In this document: positions 1 to 9,155 of the stretch, one piece after another
How the letters are laid out: the number at the start of each line of letters is the position of its first letter
Position numbering within the stretch: position 1 is the first letter of the stretch
DNA from: Paenibacillus sp. NAIST15-1
GTDB lineage: Bacteria > Bacillota > Bacilli > Paenibacillales > Paenibacillaceae
Direction: 5' to 3'
Assembly: GCF_001894745.1 (NCBI RefSeq)
Contig: NZ_BBYF01000015.1
Coordinates: 62,001-126,000, forward strand
Length of the DNA: 64,000 nucleotides
Notes under the pieces: generated by a model
The model's input: only the letters and a program-made list of their open reading frames with translations
Databases searched by the model: none
What the model was told of the DNA's origin: nothing
Made by a program: the position numbers and the translations under genes

Positions 1-117
1 ATTGAACCATGCATATAGGGATGGCAGGGCGATAAGGCCAGTGATGACAATGGCGGCAGCCCAGTTGCTCGTAATGCGTTTCAAATCAGTTACATACAGG
101 TTGATGAAGGATTTCAT
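1..117 (-). CDS. YhgE/Pip-like membrane protein, N-terminal 39 codons only
   Basis: This is the 5' end of a leftward gene that runs out of the window. Translation from the ATG at 117 is open to base 1. It begins MKSFINLYVTDLKRI, continues with a hydrophobic stretch, and ends LPSLYAWFN. A short amphipathic N-terminus followed by a first membrane segment ending in 'LPSLYAWFN' is typical of the YhgE/Pip family: large multi-pass proteins with a coiled extracellular region, related to phage-infection proteins and ESX-type exporters. A GGGAG stretch lies about 11 bases upstream of the ATG. Only the first membrane helix can be seen, so the family call rests on that motif and the function cannot be tested here. 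Confidence 0.7.
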   Translation of the reverse strand, partial: MKSFINLYVTDLKRITSNWAAAIVITGLIALPSLYAWFN

Positions 118-622
118 AGAAGGCTGTTCTCCCGTTCATTTCTAAAATTGACAGCATTGCTATCATTGTGCGTAGTTCGGGCAGGAAACATGCGATAAAG
201 GAGGTGATGCCCAAAATTAAGGACTAGAACGAACTGATGATGCGTTGATGAATCAAGGCTGAATCGAGCAGAGGAGTTAAGTTTAGACAATTTAGTAAGC
301 GCTTGCATACGGAGGTGACGGATTATCGGTAAATTTACGTGAGCCTGTTGAGAGAGGGAGGTATCGATTGCGAATGATGGAAAATCGAAGAGTGCGTGCG
401 GCAGTTTTTTTGTATAGATGCATGTAATCAATAGTAGACATAAGGAAGGGGATCATCAAGCACCATATGGAACACTTTATAAAAGAAGGGAATGAAAGGG
501 GGACGGGTTTGCGCCTAACTATTAAGATTTGGATAAGATTGGGGTGAACATGACCAGATTGCAACGGACTATGCTAACGTTGATTACCAAGTAGAAGTAG
601 CGAAGGAGGGACATTGATATTG
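118..622. other. Divergent intergenic region, no supported gene
   Basis: About 500 bases separate the leftward YhgE-like gene from the rightward regulator gene. The short open frames here lack ribosome binding sites and recognisable protein sequence, so I treat the stretch as regulatory DNA. It contains a cre-like element at 293-307 and several purine-rich GGAGG-like runs that precede no convincing start codon. Confidence 0.5.
293..307. promoter_or_regulatory. cre-like (CcpA) element
   Basis: TAGTAAGCGCTTGCA agrees with the consensus WTGNAANCGNWNNCW at all but one fixed position (A instead of T at position 2) and has the central AAGCGCTT dyad. CcpA control of one of the flanking genes is possible. 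The site is about 300 bases from the downstream start codon, and one match to a loose consensus is weak evidence. Confidence 0.3.
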
Positions 623-1624
623 ATGTTGCGGGTCATGCTGGCGGATCAAGATGTTATTGAGCGCAGGCAAGCCGTGCAGATGGTGGAAGAGGGAGGATAT
701 ACAGTCATTGGACAAGCAGGGAGCCAGCCGGAAGCGTGGGAACAGGTTGAGAAATTATGGCCTGAAGTCATAATAGCGGATACGTCAGGAAACGGGGTAG
801 ACGGTCTGACTCTTGCTAGAGGGTTATCTGAGAGGGAGCATCCGATCGTGGTGGTGCTCACAGGACGTTCGTCGGATCACCAGCTCTTGCTTCAAGCGAT
901 GCGATATGGCGCCATTGCGTTCTTGCCGAAGCCTTGGAAGCGTGATGAGGTTAGTGATGCGCTCAGAAGAGCCAGCAAGCTGGCAGGATATTATCGTGTA
1001 TATCACACCCAATATGGGCACATCTATCGGTTCTTCCACCAACTCGGAAGCCTCACAGCTGTCGACATGCTGCAGGAGCAGCAACAACTGGTACAGGGTT
1101 TAATGCGAAATGCTCGTACCGCAGATGAGGCCGGATTCCAATGTTTACGGGAACTGGATGCCCAGTGGCGGTGCTTGTTCCGCAAGCATGAAATCACTTA
1201 CTTGGATCTGCTGCCAGAGCGGGAAGCGGATATTGGTCCCCATTTTCAGCGTATGGCTGAGCATTGGGCGGCTCGTACGAATATGTTGCGGAGGAACAAT
1301 GCAAGACTGCTTATCCAGCGGGCCGGCGATTATATACACGCTCATTATCATGAGGAACTGTCGCTGTCTGAATTAAGTGAACGATATGGGATGAGTATCT
1401 CTTATTTCAGTGCTCAATTCAAGCGCGGATATGGCTATTCCTTCGTTGATTATGTGAATCTGGTTCGTATACAGAAGTCGAAGGAACTTCTATTGAACCC
1501 ACATCTCAAAGTGTATGAGGTTGCAAATGCTGCTGGATATACGACGCTGCAGTATTTTAATCGAGTATTTAAGCAGATCGTGAATATGACGCCGCTTGAG
1601 TATCGGAAGCAGTTCGGTATCTAG
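623..1624 (+). CDS. Response regulator, REC plus AraC-type DNA-binding domain (YesN-like)
   Basis: Cytoplasmic transcription regulator of 333 residues. The N-terminal REC domain (about 1-125) has the acidic pocket start (ADQD), the phospho-acceptor Asp in VIIAD, a conserved T in VLTGRS and the Lys in LPKPWK. A linker of about 100 residues follows. The C-terminus (about 230-333) carries the two helix-turn-helix units of AraC proteins, ending in the usual MTPLEYRKQF. This architecture matches YesN-type regulators, which are usually paired with YesM-type kinases and control sugar uptake or surface genes. No kinase partner lies next to it. The giant surface protein gene starts 150 bases downstream in the same direction and is a plausible target. 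GGAGGG at 605-610 favours the ATG at 623 or the TTG at 620 over the TTG at 614. Confidence 0.88.
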   Translation: MLRVMLADQDVIERRQAVQMVEEGGYTVIGQAGSQPEAWEQVEKLWPEVIIADTSGNGVDGLTLARGLSEREHPIVVVLTGRSSDHQLLLQAMRYGAIAFLPKPWKRDEVSDALRRASKLAGYYRVYHTQYGHIYRFFHQLGSLTAVDMLQEQQQLVQGLMRNARTADEAGFQCLRELDAQWRCLFRKHEITYLDLLPEREADIGPHFQRMAEHWAARTNMLRRNNARLLIQRAGDYIHAHYHEELSLSELSERYGMSISYFSAQFKRGYGYSFVDYVNLVRIQKSKELLLNPHLKVYEVANAAGYTTLQYFNRVFKQIVNMTPLEYRKQFGI

Positions 1625-1772
1625 AAATCTTTATATTCCGTAAAGAGTAGAATCGGCGAAGAAATGATAAATGTGTTTCATTACTTTGCAGAGACAGCCG
1701 ACTATACTAGGTCATGTTATAGAGAGGACAAGGCCTCTCGAACATTTCGATGGTAGGAGGAACGCATTACGT

Positions 1773-4700
1773 ATGAAACAAATCCGACAACGGTTGGCGG
1801 TTGTTCTATCACTGTGTATGATCTGGTCCACGATTGCATCGACAGGGACTAGTATGGCAATGGCGTCAAGTGCTGCTCCAGGAAGCTTCGCCAAAGTTAC
1901 GGATGAGCGCAAGATGGAACTTGCACCAGGAGCGAATTATATTTGGAACAATATGGAGCTCCCACAAGGGCAAGAGAAGGTTCATTACGTGGAATTCGAT
2001 CCGAAGAATCCCTCCTTGGATTTGCAGCCTGGAATGACGGACGGAAAAGTGTACGGTATGGCGGGTGTTACGAAGATGGCCGATAATGCCGACAAGGCGG
2101 GCAATCGGGTCATCGCAGCCATTAACGGCGACTTCTATGATATGACGACAGGCGTGCCTCTTGGATTATTCATGGGTGACGGCGAAATATTAGTGAGTCC
2201 GCCGCCTAAATGGGATTGGTATGCTTATGGATTGAAGAAGGATGGAACGTCCATATATGGACTGAGTCCTGAGTTGAAGCGTACCCTCCACATTGGCGGA
2301 AAAGACTATGAAATATCAGAAATTAATCGGATGCGGGAAAATGCCGACAAGCTGTCCTTATTTACATCTGCATTCCATACTTCGACCAAAACAAATGATA
2401 TAGGCGACGAAGTTATCCTAGATGTATTGTCGGGAGAAGTAAAGAGTGGCAGCACTTTAAAACTCAAGGTCGCGGAACTACGCAAAGACAAAGGGGACTC
2501 GCCGCTTGCCCCGGGAAAGGTTGTGTTGTCTGCTTCGGGAACAGAGAACCGCAAAATCCTCGGTCAGCTGAAGGTAGGGGATGAAATCTCAGCGAGCTTC
2601 GAGCTGGAGGATGAGTGGAAGGACGTTAAAATGGCAGTCGGCGGTGTGTTCATGCTGGTCAAGGACGGCGTGGCACAAGAGCATCCAGATAAGGCACTCT
2701 ATCCACGAGTAGCAATTGGAACGAAGGCTGACGGCTCCATTATCATGATGGTGATTGACGGTCGTGCACCTGGATTTAGTGAAGGTGTATCCTATGATGA
2801 TTTCGGCAAGGTGCTGAAGGACATGGGTGTCGTCAATGCGCTATGCCTAGATGGTGGCGGCTCGTCCACGTTCGTAGCGAAGCTGCCGGGCGAACTAACT
2901 CGCAAGGTGCTGAATCGCCCATCTGACGGCAGTGAGCGCAAGACGGCAAACGGATTGCTGCTCGTAAATAAGGCACCAGAGCAAGGGACTGCTTCGAAGT
3001 TAGTCGTACAGCCAAATATGGAGCGAGTGCTCGTTGGCTCAACCTTCAAATTCGCAGCAGCTGGGGTAGATGCCAATGGGCATCCTGCTCCATATACAGG
3101 TGCATTGCAGTGGGCTGTAGATCCCCCATTTGGAGTGATAGCAGGGGATGGTAAGTTTACGGCTGGATCTACTGCAGGGATCGCAAATGTGGAAGCGGCA
3201 ACAGGTAACGTAAAGGGGCAAGGTCAAGTCGAGGTTGTGAAGGATTTGACAGATCTCATACTGCCTGACAAGGTAAAGGCTTTCTCTTCTGGCGAACAAG
3301 TGAGCATGCAGGTAACGGCTGTTCGAGATGGGCAGGTTGTTATCTCCGATAATCGCCAGTTTGAGTGGAAGGTCGAGGGCCCGATCGGTTCTATTGATGC
3401 TAACGGTTTATTTACCGCGACGTTAGAAACGGATAAGAATGGCAAAATTATCGTCAAGTACGGTAATGTCGAGGCATCAATGGAAGTAAATATAGGGCTG
3501 AAGCCTGTCGTGTTGGAAGATTTCGAGAATGGTCTGGATCGTTACTTGGAAGAAAGTGGTGCAAGATACAAGCGCGTGAATCTCAGTGAGACGACGGATG
3601 AGGAATTCGTTCGGTTCGGCAGCAAGGCTGCAAAGCTGGAGTATGACTTCACGGATACAGTGGGGATATCAGGCGCATACATCAATACGAAGAGCAAGGA
3701 TCAGTATATTGATATTCCTGGCTATCCGGAAAAAATAAGCGTATGGGTGTATGGTGACGGTCAAAAGCACTGGTTGCGCGGCCAGCTGCGAGACGGCAAT
3801 GGGGCTGCAGTAGATATTGATTATACGGATGAGAAGACGGGTCTTGATTTCAAAGGATGGAAGTATATCGAGGCAGCGGTTCCAAAGGGAAGACCTCTTC
3901 CGCTTCAAATTTCCATGCCGATTCGATATATGGAGACGAAAAATACAAACAAGAACGATGGGACTCTCTATATCGATCAAATCCGAGCGCTGTATGGCCC
4001 GAACATGGATGACATGGATCCTCCAGTGCTAAAGGACTTCTCTCCAGTTGACGGCAGCACGATTCATACCTCGACTCCAAGAATTCATGTGTACGGTGAA
4101 GATTTCGGATATGATCCGATTAAGCATCCGGGAACAACATTAATTGATCCTGATAAGGTACGCATGTATGTGGACGGACAGCTGGTGCAGCATGGATTTT
4201 ATCCACCTAAGGGTGAAATCCACTACACACCAAATGTACCTTTGGCAGACGGTGTTCATGTCGTGATGGTCAAAATTCGTGACCTAAACGGGAATCGAGC
4301 AGAGAAAGAATGGATGTTCACAGTCGATACTGGGGCATCGAGGCTGGTATATACGGGAGCAGACAATGCATATGCAGGCAATGTTTATAAGGTAGAGGTC
4401 AAAGGATATAAGCCTTCCAATATTAAACGTGCTGAAGTCGGATTTAAGGTTGACCCGAATTTGATAGAAAAAATAGAAGTAGTTGCAGGCGATAAACTTG
4501 CTCCCGCTAATATCGAGCATCATATTGCCCCGGATGGGAAAGTGAACCTGAAGCTGTCTGATGTGAATCAGTTGAACTTGAAGGATGACGAATCGCTTGC
4601 ACGGATTGAATATCACCTGAAATCGGATGTGTCGGGCACATTTAAGGTTGAATTTCAATCCGGAAGCATTGCATTGGCAGATAAGGGAAATACCGATTTT

Positions 4701-7700
4701 AGCTTCTTCGGTCTGCCTATGCACGCAGCTATTCAGTATCATTTACGCTTGAATTGGAATGCAGACGGTGTAGCTGAGGGGCAAGACACTGTGCTTGGGG
4801 TTGTAGATGAGGCTGGTGCTCCGGTGCAGGGAGCGCGTATCGTGACACGTGATGGAATAGAGTTAGGTGTAACGGGCGCTGACGGCAAGCTTACCACGAA
4901 TAAACTGACGGGGACGGTACGCGAATACGAGCTGCAAGCGAACGAGGGAGTACGCTTCAGTCCGGTTGTGAAGTTCAAGGTATCCCCGCTAGCGGGCAGC
5001 GAATTGCCTTACAACATCAGTGTGTCGATGGGAGAAGATCCTGCAACTTCTCGCGGCTTTACATGGCATTCGAAGATTAACGTGGATGCTTCAGTAGTAG
5101 AGATCGTGAAGAAGAAGGACTTCGTCGATTTTCACAATGCGAATGTCATTCGTGCGAACGGTACGAGCAATATGCTCCATACGTGGGATATCGGTACAGT
5201 TCGTGTACACAAGGCAGTTGTGCAAGGACTTGAGCCGGGAACGGAATATGTATACCGTGTTGGCAACGGCAGCGATAAGGTGAGTGAGCAGGGCGCATTC
5301 AAGACGGCTGAGCTGGACGGTACACGTACGAAATTCCTCTTCTTCGGCGATTCCCAATCCGAAGATGAGGCAGGATTCAAACTCTGGAGCAATATTGTAC
5401 GAAAAGCAGTGACCGATCAACCTGATTATGACTTTATCCTTCAGGCTGGCGATATGGTAGAGAACGGATTTAAAGAGGCCGAGTGGAATATGTGGTTCAA
5501 GGCCGTACAGGATACGTTCTTGAAGACGACAGTTGTATCGGTGGTCGGCAACCACGAGGTAACGGGTACTCGGAAAAATGATGATTTCCTTGCCCATTTC
5601 AACAATCCTCAGAATGGAATAGACAGCTTAAAGGGCAGCAATTATTCATTTGATTATCATAACGCTCATATTGCAGTGCTGAATAGTGAGTACGACTTCG
5701 AGGAGCAGAAGGAATGGCTGCGCCGTGACTTGGCTGCAACGGATAAAACGTGGAAAATCGTCACGTTTCATCGTGGTCCATATGGCAGCAAGAATAATGA
5801 GAAGCGTATTCGCGAAGCTTGGACATCCGCATTTGATGAACTTAATGTGGACGTAGCCTTGAATGGCCATGATCATGTTTACCTGCGTACGTATCCACTC
5901 CGCGGTGGCAAGCCCGTCGGGGAGGGAGAGGGCACCACTTACATCATTGCAGGCTCCTCTGGGCCGAAGTTCTATGAAGTTGTGCCACAAGATTGGCAGT
6001 ACAAAATAGATGGAACGAAGGCGCAAATCTATGTAGCCGTTGAGGTTGTTGGCAACGAGATGAAGTTTCTCGTGAAGAATAGTAATGATGTAGTCATTGA
6101 TGAATTCTCGATACGAAAACTAGAGAGTAAGCCTCCTACTTCGGTAGTGCTTGATCAGCCGAGTGTAAACTTGGCTGTGAACGAAAGCGTTAAGCTGAAT
6201 GCAAAGGTTCTGCCAGACCAAGCGTATGATCGTTCTGTTACGTGGTCGGTCTATGGATCGTCAGAGGATGGCGTTGCGGCGGTAAGCGCAGATGGAGTGG
6301 TAACCGGACTTAAGCTGGGGACTGCAATCGTACGGGCGACGAGCGTCGTGGAATCGGTGTATGCAGATAGTCTTATTACGGTCGATCGATTGCCAGAGGT
6401 TCGCATTGACGAAGTTCGAATTGACCGTAACGAAGGAACGTTGAAAATCGGAGATACGTTGCAATTGAATGCAACGGTATTGCCGGACAACGCAAGCAAT
6501 AAATCCGTTGTATGGTCTGTGTATGGTTCTTCTTCAGAAGGAGTTGCAAGTGTAACGCTGAGCGGGCTTGTGAAGGCATTGAAGCCGGGAACAGCCGTCA
6601 TTCGGGTGATGAGTGCGGCAGATGCAACGAAGTATGCAGACTTCCAACTGAAGGTAGAACTAGAAGATAAGCCAAATATTCCGGATCCGTCAACGGACAA
6701 TTCGAGTTCGAACAGTTCCAAGGAAGAGAACAAGCGTCCAGAGCCGCCGAAGCCAGATCCAGGAGCAGCGAAGCTGGAGAATGGCAAGATTGTGGTACAA
6801 GCGAAGCGGGATGCAGGTAGTACAACAGCGAAGGCAGTCATCCCTGCTGAGGTATTGGGGGAAGCTGCTGACAGCTTGAAGCCGGACTCGAATGGTGTGA
6901 AGAAGGTTCGGATTGAAGTGTCGGCAGACAAAGAGGTACGGGATATTCTTGTATCCATGCCATCTTCGGCACTGACAGATGCTTCTCTAAAGCAGCAATA
7001 TGAGGTTGTTACACCTCATGCAGGTGTGACGCTTCCTTCGAATGTGGCGAGTGGGAAAACTCCACAAGGAGCGAAGACGATTGATGTCGCCATCGTTCAA
7101 CCGGATCGCAGTGCATGGGGAACAGAGTTGCTTGGACGTACTGCAAATCGTCCGGCCGTTCAGTTGGAACTGCGCGTAGATGGAAAAGCGCTGAAGGACA
7201 TTGCAGTCGGAGCAGCTATGCAGGTAGCGATTCCGTATCAGCCAAGCACAGATGAGTTGACTCGTCCACATGCAATCGTTGTATGGGGTGTAGATGAGCA
7301 AGGACGCCCTACTATCATTCCAAATGCAAAGTATGATGCAAAGACAGGAACGGTACAATTTGCAGTGAAGCAGCTTGGTACGTATGCAGTTGGCTTCTCT
7401 GCGGTAACGTTCCATGACATCAATAAGCTGGAATGGGCGAAAACGGCTATTGAGTCGTTAGCTGCCAGAGGAATCATTCAGGGTCTTGGAGCGGATCGCT
7501 TTGCTCCGAATACGCAAGTTACACGTGCAGACTTCATCGTCCTGCTGACACGCGTGTTGAATCTGCAATCTGTGCAGTCGATGAGCGGATTTGAGGATGT
7601 TCCTGCGAATGCCTATTACGCAGATGCTGTTGCTGCTGCGAAAGAGCATGGAGTTGTGCAGGGTAGGGACGCACGGACATTTGGCCCGAACGATAAGATT

Positions 7701-7958
7701 ACACGGCAGGAAATGTTCACGATTACGGCGCGTGCACTTGTGCAATTCAGCAAGTTGAGCGCGACAGGGGATGCAGATGCGCTTCAGGCGTTTACAGATT
7801 ACCGTGAAATTCAGGATTATGCGAAGGATAGCTTGGCAAGTCTGCTTCGTGAGCGATTGATCCAAGGCAACGGACAGAAGCTTGTTCCGCAGGGACATGC
7901 TACGAGAGCAGAGGCTGTTGTCTTCTTGGAGCGAATCATGAACCATGTATCTGAGTAA
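1773..7958 (+). CDS. SLH-anchored surface protein with NAGPA and purple-acid-phosphatase-like domains
   Basis: Exported 2061-residue mosaic. Order: signal peptide (1-32); NAGPA/phosphodiester glycosidase domain (about 100-400) with NGDFYD and the diagnostic DGGGSST near 360; Ig-like region (405-575); jelly-roll-like module (580-745); Ig-like (750-855); cohesin-like beta-sandwich (855-985); Cna-B-like module (990-1080); fn3-like plus calcineurin-type metallophosphatase (1090-1445) with GDSQ, GDMVENG, GNHE, HRGPY and GHDH metal motifs; two Big_2 repeats (1455-1630); Ser/Pro/Lys-rich linker; and three SLH repeats (1880-2059) that would bind pyruvylated cell-wall polymer. Start chosen at 1773 (MKQIRQRL) because TAGGAGG lies at 1754-1760 and a proper signal peptide follows; the open frame reaches back to 1671 without signal features. 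The likely role is release of sugar and phosphate from phosphodiester-linked glycans at the cell surface. The substrate is not deducible. Confidence 0.88.
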   Translation: MKQIRQRLAVVLSLCMIWSTIASTGTSMAMASSAAPGSFAKVTDERKMELAPGANYIWNNMELPQGQEKVHYVEFDPKNPSLDLQPGMTDGKVYGMAGVTKMADNADKAGNRVIAAINGDFYDMTTGVPLGLFMGDGEILVSPPPKWDWYAYGLKKDGTSIYGLSPELKRTLHIGGKDYEISEINRMRENADKLSLFTSAFHTSTKTNDIGDEVILDVLSGEVKSGSTLKLKVAELRKDKGDSPLAPGKVVLSASGTENRKILGQLKVGDEISASFELEDEWKDVKMAVGGVFMLVKDGVAQEHPDKALYPRVAIGTKADGSIIMMVIDGRAPGFSEGVSYDDFGKVLKDMGVVNALCLDGGGSSTFVAKLPGELTRKVLNRPSDGSERKTANGLLLVNKAPEQGTASKLVVQPNMERVLVGSTFKFAAAGVDANGHPAPYTGALQWAVDPPFGVIAGDGKFTAGSTAGIANVEAATGNVKGQGQVEVVKDLTDLILPDKVKAFSSGEQVSMQVTAVRDGQVVISDNRQFEWKVEGPIGSIDANGLFTATLETDKNGKIIVKYGNVEASMEVNIGLKPVVLEDFENGLDRYLEESGARYKRVNLSETTDEEFVRFGSKAAKLEYDFTDTVGISGAYINTKSKDQYIDIPGYPEKISVWVYGDGQKHWLRGQLRDGNGAAVDIDYTDEKTGLDFKGWKYIEAAVPKGRPLPLQISMPIRYMETKNTNKNDGTLYIDQIRALYGPNMDDMDPPVLKDFSPVDGSTIHTSTPRIHVYGEDFGYDPIKHPGTTLIDPDKVRMYVDGQLVQHGFYPPKGEIHYTPNVPLADGVHVVMVKIRDLNGNRAEKEWMFTVDTGASRLVYTGADNAYAGNVYKVEVKGYKPSNIKRAEVGFKVDPNLIEKIEVVAGDKLAPANIEHHIAPDGKVNLKLSDVNQLNLKDDESLARIEYHLKSDVSGTFKVEFQSGSIALADKGNTDFSFFGLPMHAAIQYHLRLNWNADGVAEGQDTVLGVVDEAGAPVQGARIVTRDGIELGVTGADGKLTTNKLTGTVREYELQANEGVRFSPVVKFKVSPLAGSELPYNISVSMGEDPATSRGFTWHSKINVDASVVEIVKKKDFVDFHNANVIRANGTSNMLHTWDIGTVRVHKAVVQGLEPGTEYVYRVGNGSDKVSEQGAFKTAELDGTRTKFLFFGDSQSEDEAGFKLWSNIVRKAVTDQPDYDFILQAGDMVENGFKEAEWNMWFKAVQDTFLKTTVVSVVGNHEVTGTRKNDDFLAHFNNPQNGIDSLKGSNYSFDYHNAHIAVLNSEYDFEEQKEWLRRDLAATDKTWKIVTFHRGPYGSKNNEKRIREAWTSAFDELNVDVALNGHDHVYLRTYPLRGGKPVGEGEGTTYIIAGSSGPKFYEVVPQDWQYKIDGTKAQIYVAVEVVGNEMKFLVKNSNDVVIDEFSIRKLESKPPTSVVLDQPSVNLAVNESVKLNAKVLPDQAYDRSVTWSVYGSSEDGVAAVSADGVVTGLKLGTAIVRATSVVESVYADSLITVDRLPEVRIDEVRIDRNEGTLKIGDTLQLNATVLPDNASNKSVVWSVYGSSSEGVASVTLSGLVKALKPGTAVIRVMSAADATKYADFQLKVELEDKPNIPDPSTDNSSSNSSKEENKRPEPPKPDPGAAKLENGKIVVQAKRDAGSTTAKAVIPAEVLGEAADSLKPDSNGVKKVRIEVSADKEVRDILVSMPSSALTDASLKQQYEVVTPHAGVTLPSNVASGKTPQGAKTIDVAIVQPDRSAWGTELLGRTANRPAVQLELRVDGKALKDIAVGAAMQVAIPYQPSTDELTRPHAIVVWGVDEQGRPTIIPNAKYDAKTGTVQFAVKQLGTYAVGFSAVTFHDINKLEWAKTAIESLAARGIIQGLGADRFAPNTQVTRADFIVLLTRVLNLQSVQSMSGFEDVPANAYYADAVAAAKEHGVVQGRDARTFGPNDKITRQEMFTITARALVQFSKLSATGDADALQAFTDYREIQDYAKDSLASLLRERLIQGNGQKLVPQGHATRAEAVVFLERIMNHVSE

Positions 7959-7990
7959 GCAATAAAACCTAATAGGGAAGCACAAATAAA

Positions 7991-8014
7991 GGGGCTGGAT
8001 ATCCAGCCCCTTTT
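7991..8014 (+). terminator. Intrinsic terminator after the SLH protein gene
   Basis: A perfect 20-base palindrome (GGGGCTGGAT and its complement) followed by TTTT, 32 bases after the stop codon. Confidence 0.85.
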
Positions 8015-8039
8015 GCATGTCAATTTAATGATTGCTAGG

Positions 8040-8207
8040 TTACAGTTGGCCCGACAAGAACACGATGAAGCAGAATGCCGACATCACGGATGCGTAGGTG
8101 ACGGAGTATTGTGTTCTCTTCTTATTGTTGTCGAGCAGGTTGAACAGAAACAGGAAGCTGAGTACGGGAATAAGCAGGTAAGCCATGTACAGAATGATCG
8201 TCGCCAT
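8040..8207 (-). CDS. Small two-helix membrane protein (55 aa)
   Basis: Short leftward gene starting MATIILYMAYLL with a strong GGAGGTG site eight bases upstream of the ATG at 8207. The open frame extends further upstream but only this start has a ribosome binding site. The product has two hydrophobic helices (about 3-24 and 36-54) separated by a polar DNNKKRTQ loop, so it is a small integral membrane protein. I recognise no family. It converges on the terminator of the SLH protein gene. Confidence 0.65.
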   Translation of the reverse strand: MATIILYMAYLLIPVLSFLFLFNLLDNNKKRTQYSVTYASVMSAFCFIVFLSGQL

Positions 8208-8347
8208 TCTTAACACCTCCAAGTAGTAGTTGTTGATAAATACCATGTAAATATTTGCATAGACGTATTCTATCATGCTTTTACGCGTTTGGGTACAAAA
8301 GTTTTTATTTTTTTGTGAATGAAGGGCAAAGCTTTTTAATTTGCATA

Positions 8348-8364
8348 TTGACCAAAATGGTCAA
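8348..8364. promoter_or_regulatory. Inverted-repeat operator, probably for the adjacent TetR regulator
   Basis: TTGACCAAAATGGTCAA is a perfect dyad (7-base arms, 3-base centre) about 60 bases upstream of the TetR gene start. Position and symmetry are typical of TetR-family autoregulatory operators. Confidence 0.6.
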
Positions 8365-8424
8365 CGTGATTATGATAATAATTACCAAATATTTGAAGTA
8401 AACAACTAAAGGGTGACAGTCGCG

Positions 8425-9048
8425 ATGAATTCGAAGTTTATAACCCTATCTACAGAAAAGCAGGATCGAATCATAAACGCAGCCATGAAGGAATTTGTAC
8501 GAAAAGGATATGAGCATGCATCCACCAATGAGATGGTGAAAGGGGCTGGGATATCGAAAGGATTATTGTTCCATTATTTCAATAACAAGCAGGAGCTGTT
8601 TCTCTCTTTGTATGATTATGGGGTTGAGAAGGTTATGAGCCTTTTTTACGGCAGAATCAATCTAGAGGAGAAGGATTTCTTTATTCGATTTAGGCAGGTT
8701 CAACAGGTGAGATGGGAGCTGCTTATGCAGTATCCGGAGCTGTTCGAATTTCTAAACGCCGCATATATCGAGACGGCAAGCGACATTAGGCCGCACATCG
8801 AGCAGCGAAATAAGGGACTGACGCAGGAAGCGTTCGGCAAAGTGCTTGCAGGGTTCGATCGTTCTAAGTTCAAGGAAGGCTTGGATATCGACAAAGCAAT
8901 TAATATCATCGTCTGGACGTTCCATGGATTTCTAAAGGATAAGATGAAACGTGCAAATGCAATGCAGATAAACTCTGATGATTATGTGCATATGGTGAAG
9001 GAAGCGGACGAATATATCGACATGTTTAGACAGAGCTTTTACAAATAA
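8425..9048 (+). CDS. TetR/AcrR family transcriptional regulator
   Basis: 207-residue repressor-type protein. The N-terminal TetR helix-turn-helix is clear: IINAAMKEFVRKGYEHASTN, then MVKGAGISKGLLFHYFNNKQ and ELFLSLYDYG. The helical C-terminal ligand domain (about 60-200) is not diagnostic of a ligand. The ATG at 8425 is preferred to the GTG at 8413 because AGGGTGAC sits at good spacing in front of it. A perfect inverted repeat lies just upstream, and the PEP-synthase-like gene follows in the same direction, so the regulator probably controls itself and that enzyme. Confidence 0.9.
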   Translation: MNSKFITLSTEKQDRIINAAMKEFVRKGYEHASTNEMVKGAGISKGLLFHYFNNKQELFLSLYDYGVEKVMSLFYGRINLEEKDFFIRFRQVQQVRWELLMQYPELFEFLNAAYIETASDIRPHIEQRNKGLTQEAFGKVLAGFDRSKFKEGLDIDKAINIIVWTFHGFLKDKMKRANAMQINSDDYVHMVKEADEYIDMFRQSFYK

Positions 9049-9155
9049 GGGAGAAAGCGATATTTCTCGAATAACGATTATCATCAATCGCCATCATGAG
9101 GTTCAATCAGCATCCGTATGTATTCGGGGAAAGCATATGGGAGGAGCAGCTGCTC

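Noticed and set aside
114-564. Two minus-strand open frames of 90-105 codons
   Set aside because: They overlap each other, lack ribosome binding sites and start after the true YhgE-like N-terminus; they look non-coding.
4284-4742. 152-codon and similar minus-strand frames inside the surface protein gene
   Set aside because: No ribosome binding site and no recognisable protein; opposite-strand shadows.
6251-6958. 235-codon minus-strand frame inside the SLH protein gene
   Set aside because: A Ser/Thr-rich shadow of the Big_2 repeat region on the opposite strand.
9096-9155. Upstream ATG start for the PEP-synthase-like gene
   Set aside because: No ribosome binding site; the ATG at 9156 has GGGAGGAG and matches where family similarity begins.
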